Source: Desulfobulbaceae bacterium
Lineage (GTDB): Bacteria > Desulfobacterota > Desulfobulbia > Desulfobulbales > Desulfurivibrionaceae
NCBI GenBank assembly: GCA_003517965.1
Contig: DOZO01000026.1
Coordinates: 103,574 to 133,442 of the forward strand
DNA: 29,869 nucleotides
Direction of reading: 5' to 3'
Every line of letters starts with the position of its first letter. The stretch's first letter is position 1. The notes under the pieces are model-generated. The model was not told where the DNA came from. It saw only the letters and a program-made list of their open reading frames with translations, and searched no databases. Positions 22,893 to 29,869 of this stretch are shown piece by piece. The position numbers and the translations under genes are program-made.

Positions 22893-25031
22893 ATGACCTT
22901 TGGTAAGATGTTATGGGCGGACGGGGAGGAGTTGCGAATTTATGCCTCGATCCTGGCCAATACTCGCGATGCGGTGATCATCACAGATCTTGCGCTCAAG
23001 ATTCTTGCGGTTAATCCGGCCTTTATTGAAATCACCGGTTATACCGAGGCCGAGGTTATTGGTGAACACCCGCGTCTTTTAAAATCAGGGCGGCATGACC
23101 GCGCCTTTTATAAGGATATGTGGGCGAGTCTGCTGAAAAAAGGCCAATGGCAGGGCGAGCTCTGGAACCGGCGCAAGAACGGGGAAATTTATCCAGAGCT
23201 GCTCACCATTACCGTCGTTTACAACGAACAGGGCGATCCTGCCCATTACGTGGGGGTGAGTACAGACCTTAGCCAGCTTAGACTGGACGAAGAGCGGTTT
23301 CAACGGCTGGTTCATTATGATTCCCTCACCGGTCTGCCTAACCGGATGCTTCTGGAGGTGCGCTTACAACACACCCTGGAACGGGCCAGTCGCGATGGTA
23401 CTTGGGCTGCGGTGTTGGTGATCGATCTGGATTGCTTCAAGACCATCAATGACAGCTATGGCTATGCCGTTGGCGATATTCTGCTGGTCGCGGTCACGCG
23501 CAGGTTGCAAGCCAGATTGCGCCAGGAAGATACCCTGTCGCGTTTGGCTGGGGATCAGTTCGTTCTGGTGTTGGAGGCGTTGCATGAGTATCAGGAGTCG
23601 GAGATCGTGGCGGCCACTATCCAGGAGGCGCTGGAGGGGCCGTTCACGTTGCCGGACGGGGGTAAGATCTATGTGCGGGCCAGTGTTGGCATCAGTGTTT
23701 ATCCTCAGAATGGTGACAAGGTGCAGGACCTGTTGATCGGGGCGGAGACGGCGGTGCATCGGGCAAAGGAGCTGGGTGGCAGGCAGTTTTGTTACTACAC
23801 CAGCGAGCTCAATGTTCAGGCCCGGGCCACCTTGGATATGGAGGAGGCGTTGCGCCAGGCTTTGGAACAGGAGGAGTTTGTTCTCTATTATCAGCCCAAG
23901 GTCGATCTGCGCAGCGGGCAGATCGTGGGGGCCGAGGCCCTGGTGCGCTGGCAGCGGCCTGATTTCGGCCTGGTGCCGCCGCTGGAGTTTATCCACGCCG
24001 CTGAAAAAACTGGCTTGATTGAGGTTCTCGGCGCCTGGGTAATTCGGGATGCCTGTCGGCAGATGAAGGCTTGGCTGGAGAAAGGATTGGGGGAGATCAA
24101 GGTGGCGGTTAATGTCTCGGCCCGCCAGTTTCGGAGCAGCAGTCTGGAGGATGTGGTTGCCAAGACCTTGGCGCATTATGAGGTGAAGCCTTCAGACCTG
24201 ATGCTGGAACTGACTGAGAGTATGTTGATGGAGGAGCCGGAAGAAGCGGTGGCGCGCATGACCGCCTTGAAGCGCATTGGTGTTCGCCTTTCCTTGGACG
24301 ATTTTGGCACTGGTTATTCCAGTCTTGCCTATTTGAGTCGTTTTCCCATTGACCAGATGAAGATCGACATTTCTTTTGTCCGCAATATCGTCACCGACCC
24401 AGGCTCTGCCACGATCGCCACCTCGGTTATCGCTCTGGCTCATCGGATGCGCCTTGGGGTAGTGGCCGAAGGCGTCGAGACCGAGGCCCAGGCAGGGTAT
24501 CTGCGGCAAAATAACTGTGATGAAATACAGGGGTATCTCTTCAGCAAACCTGTGCCTGCCGAAGAGTTTGCCGAGTTGGTGCGTCAGGGCGTGCGTTTGT
24601 CGGGGCAGGAAGCTGTTCGGCCATCTCGTGCTCTGCTTGTCGTAGATGATGAAATCGGTATTCTTGAAGTGCTCCAGCGGGTGTTGGCGAATGAAGGTTA
24701 CAAAATCTTCACTGCGGCCAGTGCTTGTGAGGGGCTTGAACTCCTGGCTAAAAATCCAGTGCAGGTGGTTCTTTCCGATCAGCGGATGCCAGGAATGAGT
24801 GGGGCTGAGTTTCTCAGCCGCGTTAAGATACTTTATCCTGACGCTGTGCGGATGATGCTGACAGGATATGCTGAGTTTGACACCCTTGCCCAAGCGGTTA
24901 ATGAGGGCGCCATCTATAAATTTTTGACTAAACCCTGGGAGGTAGATCAATTGCGGACCCAGATTCGTGAGGCCTTTTTATATTATGAGGAGGTCACAGG
25001 GTATAGAGGGGAGGGCGTATATCCGAAATGA
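22893..25031 (+). CDS. PAS-GGDEF(degenerate)-EAL-REC cyclic-di-GMP phosphodiesterase
   Basis: A 712-residue cytoplasmic signalling protein. PAS spans about 15-130, GGDEF about 140-300, EAL about 310-565 and a C-terminal receiver about 580-700. The GGDEF signature is AGDQF, so diguanylate cyclase activity is doubtful, but the inhibitory-site RxxD (RQED) five residues upstream is kept. The EAL domain looks active: GAEALVRW, NVSARQF, ELTES, DDFGTGYSS, KIDISF, EGVET and EIQGYLFSKP. The receiver (VVDDE, LSDQRMPG, LTGYAE, TKPW) resembles the RpfG type. ATG 22893 has GGAG (22880-22883); a TTG at 22878 in frame is less likely. It overlaps the kinase gene by 4 bases, so the kinase is the natural phosphodonor. 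Confidence 0.93.
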   Translation: MTFGKMLWADGEELRIYASILANTRDAVIITDLALKILAVNPAFIEITGYTEAEVIGEHPRLLKSGRHDRAFYKDMWASLLKKGQWQGELWNRRKNGEIYPELLTITVVYNEQGDPAHYVGVSTDLSQLRLDEERFQRLVHYDSLTGLPNRMLLEVRLQHTLERASRDGTWAAVLVIDLDCFKTINDSYGYAVGDILLVAVTRRLQARLRQEDTLSRLAGDQFVLVLEALHEYQESEIVAATIQEALEGPFTLPDGGKIYVRASVGISVYPQNGDKVQDLLIGAETAVHRAKELGGRQFCYYTSELNVQARATLDMEEALRQALEQEEFVLYYQPKVDLRSGQIVGAEALVRWQRPDFGLVPPLEFIHAAEKTGLIEVLGAWVIRDACRQMKAWLEKGLGEIKVAVNVSARQFRSSSLEDVVAKTLAHYEVKPSDLMLELTESMLMEEPEEAVARMTALKRIGVRLSLDDFGTGYSSLAYLSRFPIDQMKIDISFVRNIVTDPGSATIATSVIALAHRMRLGVVAEGVETEAQAGYLRQNNCDEIQGYLFSKPVPAEEFAELVRQGVRLSGQEAVRPSRALLVVDDEIGILEVLQRVLANEGYKIFTAASACEGLELLAKNPVQVVLSDQRMPGMSGAEFLSRVKILYPDAVRMMLTGYAEFDTLAQAVNEGAIYKFLTKPWEVDQLRTQIREAFLYYEEVTGYRGEGVYPK

Positions 25032-26674
25032 ATCCCATTATCACGCCGGAAAATCTTGCTGGTGCGCGAAAAACTGAGGCGCTGGTCGGTTCGGTGACCC
25101 GGCAGAAGTATGAGGAGTTGCAGCAGCTTTTTACCCAGGTCAAACGAGCCAAGGACGAATGGGTCATGGCCATGGACATGGTTTCTGATCTGGTTCTCCT
25201 GGTTGACGCCGAGGGCAAGGTACAGCGTTGCAACAAGGCCTTGTGCGATCTTCTGGAAATGCCGTATCCTGAAATTCTGGGCCGAAACTGGGAAGAGCTT
25301 TTTCGGGCAGCGGGGTTGCGTCAGGATGTGGAGCAGTCCAACGGTCTGCCGGAAGAATTGTTGCACGAACCCAGTAACCGGGTCTTTCAGGAGAAGTGTT
25401 ATTTTTCTGCAATTCAAGGTGATCAGGGGCCCAAACGGATTATTACCCTCCATGATATTTCTGTACGGAAGCGGGCCCAGGACAATATTGAGAAGAACAG
25501 AAAAAGGCTTGAAGGTGCTTTGGAGGAGGTTTCCTCCATGATCCAGCGGGTAACGGTTGGGAATATGGGAGAGTTTTTCCCTGCCCTGCCACCAGATCAT
25601 GAGTCCTGCTGGCAGATGATGCAATGCGGTCAGGAAGAATGTGCCTGTTTTGGCCGCAAGCCCCTGCAATGCTGGGCCGTTGCTGGAACAAGAGATTGTA
25701 GGGGGATGGCGCGGGATATTGGCGAGTACAAGCCGAATAATTGTCTGGCTTGCGATTTTTATCATGAGGTAGTTGATGATCCGGTGGCGCTGGTTTGCAT
25801 GCAGTTTAACCGGATGGTACAGATCATCGAAAAAAAGAATTGTGAGCTACAGGGCGCCTACGATGAATTGAAAGCAACCCAGTCCCAATTTGTTCAGCAG
25901 GAGAAAATGGCCTCCATCGGCCAGTTGGCCGCAGGGGTAGCCCATGAAATCAATAACCCTATCGGTTTTGTCACCAGTAACCTGGGCACCCTTCAGAAAT
26001 ACCTGGGTCGGATAACGGAATTTTTAAAGATGCAGGCGGAGATTTACCCTCAGGAAGAGGGTGACGACCGGGCTACTCGTCTGGCCGAGATCCGCAAGCA
26101 GCTCAAGATAGAGCCTGTTCTTGAAGACCTGCCTTCCCTGATCGCCGAGTCCCTGGATGGCGTGGAACGGGTCCGCAAGATTGTCCAGAACCTGAAAAGT
26201 TTTTCCCGGATTGATCAGTCAGATTATACAATGGTTGATATCAACCATTGCCTGGATGACACTTTGAACATCATCTGGAATGAGCTGAAATACAAATGTA
26301 CCGTAAAAAAAGATTATGGTGATCTACCGCTGACCAAATGCTATCCGCAACAACTCAATCAGGTGTTTATGAATCTATTGGTCAACGCGGGGCAGGCCAT
26401 TGAGGGCCTGGGTGAGATTGTGATCACCACCCGGGCGACTGAGACAGAGATAAGCATAGCCATTGCCGACTCCGGCGGCGGCATTCCCCAGGAAAACCTG
26501 AACAGAATTTTCGAGCCGTTCTTTACCACCAAGGAGGTGGGTAAGGGCACCGGATTGGGCTTGAGCATAACCTATGATATTGTGACCAAGAAACATGGCG
26601 GCAGGATTGAGGTAACCAGCGAACTTGGCAAGGGAACGACCTTTACCGTGACCGTGCCAATCAAGACAGAGTGA
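25028..26674 (+). CDS. PAS/two-CW cytoplasmic histidine kinase
   Basis: A 548-residue kinase without membrane helices. A PAS-like domain (about 45-145) is followed by a cysteine-rich two-CW segment with Cys-Trp at 194-195 and 215-216 and further cysteines at 200, 205, 207, 224, 239 and 242. A short coiled coil leads to the H box GVAHEINNPIGF (His306), then NLLVNAGQAI, IADSGGGI, IFEPFFTTK and GKGTGLGLS. The cysteine set suggests a metal- or redox-sensing input (inference; the two-CW motif is known in deltaproteobacterial signalling proteins but its ligand is not). The start overlaps the upstream stop (ATGA), and a REC-PAS gene follows after 10 bases. Confidence 0.92.
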   Translation: MNPIITPENLAGARKTEALVGSVTRQKYEELQQLFTQVKRAKDEWVMAMDMVSDLVLLVDAEGKVQRCNKALCDLLEMPYPEILGRNWEELFRAAGLRQDVEQSNGLPEELLHEPSNRVFQEKCYFSAIQGDQGPKRIITLHDISVRKRAQDNIEKNRKRLEGALEEVSSMIQRVTVGNMGEFFPALPPDHESCWQMMQCGQEECACFGRKPLQCWAVAGTRDCRGMARDIGEYKPNNCLACDFYHEVVDDPVALVCMQFNRMVQIIEKKNCELQGAYDELKATQSQFVQQEKMASIGQLAAGVAHEINNPIGFVTSNLGTLQKYLGRITEFLKMQAEIYPQEEGDDRATRLAEIRKQLKIEPVLEDLPSLIAESLDGVERVRKIVQNLKSFSRIDQSDYTMVDINHCLDDTLNIIWNELKYKCTVKKDYGDLPLTKCYPQQLNQVFMNLLVNAGQAIEGLGEIVITTRATETEISIAIADSGGGIPQENLNRIFEPFFTTKEVGKGTGLGLSITYDIVTKKHGGRIEVTSELGKGTTFTVTVPIKTE

Positions 26675-26684
26675 GGACGGCAGG

Positions 26685-27515
26685 ATGAGGGAAAACGTAA
26701 CCATTCTTTGCGTGGATAATGAGGCCAGTGTCCTCAAATCCCTGAGGCGTCTTTTTCTTGATGAGGACTACGAAATATTCACCGCCGAATCAGGCAGGGA
26801 AGCGCTTGTTATAATGGAGCAGCAGTCGGTGCAGGTGGTAATCGCCGACTACCGGATGGTGGAGATGGATGGGGTTGCTTTTTTTAAGCAGGTGCATGAG
26901 CGCTGGCCCGAGACTATCCGGATCGTCCTTTCTGGCTATGCCGATATCGCGGCCGTGGTGGCGGCGATCAATGAGGGGCAGATTTACCGATTCATAGCCA
27001 AGCCCTGGAAAGACGAGGAAATCAAGATGACCATTGCCAAGGCGGTGGAGCGGTATTTTCTGGTCAAGGCGAATCGTGAACTTAACGAAGAGTTGCGACA
27101 GGCCAATGCCGAACTCGTCCGTTTTGCCAGGCAACTTGAAGAGAAGGTTGAGGCTCGTTCAGAAGAGCTTTTGTTTCAGAACAAGGCACTCAGACATAGT
27201 CAGACCATCTTGAACACTCTCCCTGTGGGGGTAGTTGGTTTTGATCGGGAAGGGACGCTGGTGCAGCGGAATCGCCTGGCCGAGAAGATGATGTGGGTTT
27301 TTCGCCACTCACACCTTGGCGAAACGGCGGCGCAGGTTTTGCCGACGGAGTGGGTTGCTCTGCTGCAGGAGGTGCAGCCGGGTCAGGAGGTTAGCAGGGT
27401 GATGGCTCTGGCCGGGCAGAAGTTATGCGTGCGGGGGGCCATGATGAATGAACCGGATGGGCAGGTTGGAACGGTGCTGGTATTTTGTGGTGAACATTGC
27501 GAGGAAGAATCATGA
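26685..27515 (+). CDS. Response regulator with REC and PAS-like domains
   Basis: A 276-residue protein with an RpfG-type receiver (about 5-125; VDNEA, phospho-acceptor in VVIADYRM, LSGYAD, AKPWKDEEI), a coiled coil (about 128-170) and a PAS-like domain (about 172-270, beginning ILNTLPVGVVGFDREG). The usual second acidic residue in the pocket is Asn (VDNE), a variant seen in this receiver type. There is no DNA-binding or catalytic output, so it probably passes signal by protein contact or through a ligand in the PAS domain. The 3' end overlaps the HD-GYP gene by 4 bases. Confidence 0.9.
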   Translation: MRENVTILCVDNEASVLKSLRRLFLDEDYEIFTAESGREALVIMEQQSVQVVIADYRMVEMDGVAFFKQVHERWPETIRIVLSGYADIAAVVAAINEGQIYRFIAKPWKDEEIKMTIAKAVERYFLVKANRELNEELRQANAELVRFARQLEEKVEARSEELLFQNKALRHSQTILNTLPVGVVGFDREGTLVQRNRLAEKMMWVFRHSHLGETAAQVLPTEWVALLQEVQPGQEVSRVMALAGQKLCVRGAMMNEPDGQVGTVLVFCGEHCEEES

Positions 27516-28840
27516 GTAAAACGGCAAGCCCTGTTGTTCCGGAAAAGGGGAAGCTCCTCTTTGTGGATGATGAGGAAAATATTCTACGCTCCTTGCGCCG
27601 ACTTTTCATGGATGAAGAGGTTGAAATTTTCACCGCCTCTTCCGGAGCGCAGGGCCTGGAAATCCTGGCCAGGGAAGCCGGGGTGGGCGTTATTGTCTCT
27701 GACCAGAGGATGCCGGAGATGACCGGGGTTGATTTTCTGGAAAAATCCAAGGCGATTTCTCCACAATCCATCCGAATTCTGCTTACCGGCTATGCCGATG
27801 TCAATGCCGCCATCGACGCTATCAACCGGGGCGGCGCCTTCCGCTATCTGAACAAGCCCTGGAATGATGATGAGCTTGTCCATTCAGTTATGGGGGCCAT
27901 GCAGATGTATCATCTGCTGGCGGAAAACAAGCGGTTGACCGCCACGGTCAAGCAACAGAACGCCGAGTTGAAGAAATGGAACACGGAACTGGAGGCCATT
28001 GTCCAGGAGCAGACCATGGAACTTCAGAAGGGCTATGATAGTCTACAGGTGGTAAACAGCCGACTGCGGGCCAATTTTAAAAATACCATTGTTGCTTTTT
28101 CCGGGCTCATCGAGTTGCGCAACAAACGGATGCGCACTCATTCCCGCAATGTGGCGGAGATCTCGGTTAATGTCGCCAAAAAACTTGGCCTGGAGAGTGA
28201 GGAGCGGGAAACGATCATGGTGGCGGCCTTGCTGCATGACATCGGCAAGATAGGGATTCCTGATATTATGCTGGCCCGGGAGACCGAGCAGATGAATTTC
28301 GCGGAGCGGGAGGAGTATCTTCAGCATCCGGTGCGCGGTCAGGCGGCTATTGATCGGATAGAAGAGCTGCGAGAGGTGGGAAGGATCATCCGCAGCCATC
28401 ACGAAAATTACAATGGCAGCGGCTTTCCCGATGGCCTGAAAAAAGCGGATATCCCCTTGGGCGCCCGGATCATAACCCTGGTTGATTACATTGACAAGAA
28501 AAGCGGCAAGGTTGTAGGGGCTAAGGGTTTTGAATTTATGCGCAAGGAGGTGGAACTTTTGCGGGGGACACTCTTCGACCCCCACCTGGTACCTGTAGTT
28601 CTTGCGCAGGCTGAGGATTTTTATAAAAAGAACCGGCCTAAGACAGACCATATCGAAACTGAATTGCTGCCTGGCGACCTGGAGGAAGGGATGGAGGTGA
28701 GCCGGGACGTGTTTTGCGGCACCGGACTTTTATTGCTTACCAAGGGAACCGTGCTTGCCAAGCACAACATCCTGCTGCTGAAACGGTATTACGAACTGGA
28801 TCCGCCTAATCAGGGGGTTTTTGTCAGTGTCAAGGGTTAG
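27512..28840 (+). CDS. RpfG-type REC-HD-GYP cyclic-di-GMP phosphodiesterase
   Basis: A 442-residue response regulator. The receiver spans about 15-130 (FVDDEE, VSDQRMPE, LTGYAD, NKPWNDDEL), a coiled coil about 135-190 and the HD-GYP domain about 195-370, then an ~80-residue C-terminal tail. HD is in LLHDIGKIGIPD; the GYP signature reads GFP (NGSGFPDGL), a frequent variant; HH in RSHHENY is conserved. HD-GYP enzymes hydrolyse c-di-GMP to pGpG or GMP. ATG 27512 has GAGG at 27501-27504 and overlaps the upstream stop (ATGA). It ends the operon, 11 bases from the convergent HDOD gene. Confidence 0.93.
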   Translation: MSKTASPVVPEKGKLLFVDDEENILRSLRRLFMDEEVEIFTASSGAQGLEILAREAGVGVIVSDQRMPEMTGVDFLEKSKAISPQSIRILLTGYADVNAAIDAINRGGAFRYLNKPWNDDELVHSVMGAMQMYHLLAENKRLTATVKQQNAELKKWNTELEAIVQEQTMELQKGYDSLQVVNSRLRANFKNTIVAFSGLIELRNKRMRTHSRNVAEISVNVAKKLGLESEERETIMVAALLHDIGKIGIPDIMLARETEQMNFAEREEYLQHPVRGQAAIDRIEELREVGRIIRSHHENYNGSGFPDGLKKADIPLGARIITLVDYIDKKSGKVVGAKGFEFMRKEVELLRGTLFDPHLVPVVLAQAEDFYKKNRPKTDHIETELLPGDLEEGMEVSRDVFCGTGLLLLTKGTVLAKHNILLLKRYYELDPPNQGVFVSVKG

Positions 28841-28851
28841 GGGGGCTTGCC

Positions 28852-29718
28852 TCATAATGACCAAGCCTCAAGACTGTGTTCATAATCGCTGCTGATCTGC
28901 TGGCTAATCTCGGCAAGGCTCTGTTCGTCGATCTTCAGGCTGTTCAGGTTTTCCGGGGTTACCGCGGTCAGGTGCGGGTCCGTGCTTTCTCCCAGGTGCA
29001 GGGTCTTGGCAAGATTGTTGCCCAGATAAACCGCCATGACCAGGGCGGCTAATTTTGGCTCGCCGATGACGGCGGCAGAGGGGGTATGATGCAGCCTGAT
29101 CACCGTCTGGTAATCTTCCGGGAAGTTCCAGGAGGCGGCCATGGCCTGTCCGGCTCTTTGGTGATTGAAACCGAGAATATTTTTTTCAATTTCGTGCTGG
29201 GCGATGGTCCCGCTTCGGGTCTGCTGTAAAATTTCGGCCATTTCATTGGGGAGATTTTTGGCAAAGGCGATCTTGCCTATGTCGTGCATGAGGCCGCAGA
29301 TAAAGGCTTGCTCCGGCATGGCTTTATCTGCGGCCAGAATTGGACTTTGCAGGGCAAACTGCTTTGCGGCAAGAGCAACACCAAGGGAATGATACCAAAG
29401 ATCTTCCAGGTTCAGGAGTTGTCCGTCCTGTTTTTTGAAAACATGAAAAACCGAGATGGTTAGAGCCAGATTTTTGATGGTGTTAAAGCCCAGAATCGTA
29501 ACGGCTCGTTCGAGGCTGGTGATCTCGCGGGCCATGCCGTAAAAGGGGGAGTTGGCGAGTTTCAGGACGGTGGCGGTGAGGGCTGGATCACGGGTAATAA
29601 TCTTTCCCAGCGAGTTCGCGGTGAGCGAGTCATTCCGGTCGCGGGTATTGATTTCGTTGGCCACGGCGGAAATGGTTGGCAGGTCTTTGACTTTTCTTAA
29701 AAAATCGTTCAGATTCAT
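28852..29718 (-). CDS. HDOD domain signalling protein
   Basis: A 288-residue single-domain HDOD protein (about 10-210), a non-catalytic or poorly understood relative of HD hydrolases common in signalling deltaproteobacteria. Conserved features include LPTISAVANEI, ITRDPALTATVLKLANSPFYG, VTILGFNTIKNLAL and a later HD-like GLMHDIGKIAF. ATG 29718 is chosen; the frame stays open to 29787, but that extension is encoded by the repeat ending at 29764 and looks spurious. No strong ribosome site. It converges on the HD-GYP gene with an 11-base gap and no clear terminator between them. Confidence 0.9.
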   Translation of the reverse strand: MNLNDFLRKVKDLPTISAVANEINTRDRNDSLTANSLGKIITRDPALTATVLKLANSPFYGMAREITSLERAVTILGFNTIKNLALTISVFHVFKKQDGQLLNLEDLWYHSLGVALAAKQFALQSPILAADKAMPEQAFICGLMHDIGKIAFAKNLPNEMAEILQQTRSGTIAQHEIEKNILGFNHQRAGQAMAASWNFPEDYQTVIRLHHTPSAAVIGEPKLAALVMAVYLGNNLAKTLHLGESTDPHLTAVTPENLNSLKIDEQSLAEISQQISSDYEHSLEAWSL

Positions 29719-29763
29719 AGGTTGTAGAATACGTGAAATGTGGCAAACAGGCAAAGAAAAATA

Positions 29764-29869
29764 GTAATCGTTCACCAGGGGCACCAAAATTTAAGGTAAC
29801 CCCAGGAATGTAAGCGTTCAGCAGTGCCGCAGATGCGCGAAAGAGGCCTGCGAATTGTGCTATTGCACA
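29764..29869. repeat. Partial copy of dispersed hairpin-rich repeat (window edge)
   Basis: It reads GTAATCGTTCACC (29764-29776), then GTTCAGCAGTGCCG and GATGCGCG, matching the reverse complement of 17746 down to about 17671. It then lacks the inner GTCGGCA hairpin and resumes with GAGGCCTGCGAATTGTGC. The last 14 bases form TGTGC-TATT-GCACA (29856-29869), the same stem-loop in which the window begins. The HDOD promoter would have to lie within or next to this element. Confidence 0.8.

Noticed and set aside
29719..29787. A 23-codon N-terminal extension of the HDOD protein
   Set aside because: It is partly encoded by the repeat segment GTAATCGTTCACC; the HDOD family starts at the ATG at 29718.
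1..29869. Circular plasmid closed by the 11-base end overlap
   Set aside because: The overlap lies inside a dispersed repeat and the content (rnr, htpG, a RelA/SpoT gene, thiC) is chromosomal, with no replication or partition genes.

Overview
The window looks like chromosomal DNA of a free-living anaerobic, signalling-rich Gram-negative bacterium, most likely a Desulfobacterota (Desulfobulbales-type deltaproteobacterium). This is inferred from the gene mix (PAS/sigma-54 regulators, a histidine kinase with a two-CW cysteine segment, HDOD and HD-GYP proteins, a short-form ThiC, a TIGR04282/TIGR04283 glycosyltransferase pair) and not from any rRNA or marker phylogeny. Base composition is moderately GC-rich throughout, except for an AT-rich toxin-antitoxin island near 18.5-19.1 kb.

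Layout: 105-3983 is a tightly packed + strand signalling operon: PAS/sigma-54 activator, NifX-like small protein, membrane histidine kinase and a receiver-only response regulator. It is followed by an NhaA Na+/H+ antiporter (4078-5226) and an orphan type II pseudopilin (5272-5685). htpG (minus) and mntP (plus) diverge around 7.65-7.93 kb from a region holding candidate promoters and inverted repeats. thiC, a small membrane protein, an EndoIII/MagIII-like glycosylase and corA follow on the + strand (8705-12092). trmJ and rnr form a coupled minus-strand pair (12141-15241), divergent from a RelA/SpoT-family gene (15453-17567). A Crp/Fnr regulator (minus), a vapBC module, an Sfp-type phosphopantetheinyl transferase, cvpA, two overlapping minus-strand glycosyltransferases and a UPF0280 gene fill 17.76-22.79 kb. 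The last third (22893-28840) is a four-gene operon for c-di-GMP breakdown and phosphorelay: PAS-GGDEF*-EAL-REC, two-CW histidine kinase, REC-PAS and REC-HD-GYP. It converges on an HDOD gene.

The most interesting items are these. (1) The RelA/SpoT protein keeps every hydrolase residue checked but has lost key synthetase residues, including both metal ligands. (2) The c-di-GMP operon puts two unrelated phosphodiesterase types (EAL and HD-GYP) and three related receiver domains next to one histidine kinase. (3) A dispersed, hairpin-rich intergenic repeat of about 177 bp has a full copy at 17.57-17.75 kb, a compact hairpin version between corA and trmJ, and partial copies at both window edges. 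The edges break at the same point inside the element, so the window is probably a contig bounded by this repeat. (4) The first operon pairs a sigma-54 activator that lacks a receiver with a receiver that lacks an output domain. I found no rRNA, tRNA, CRISPR array, IS transposase or prophage gene.
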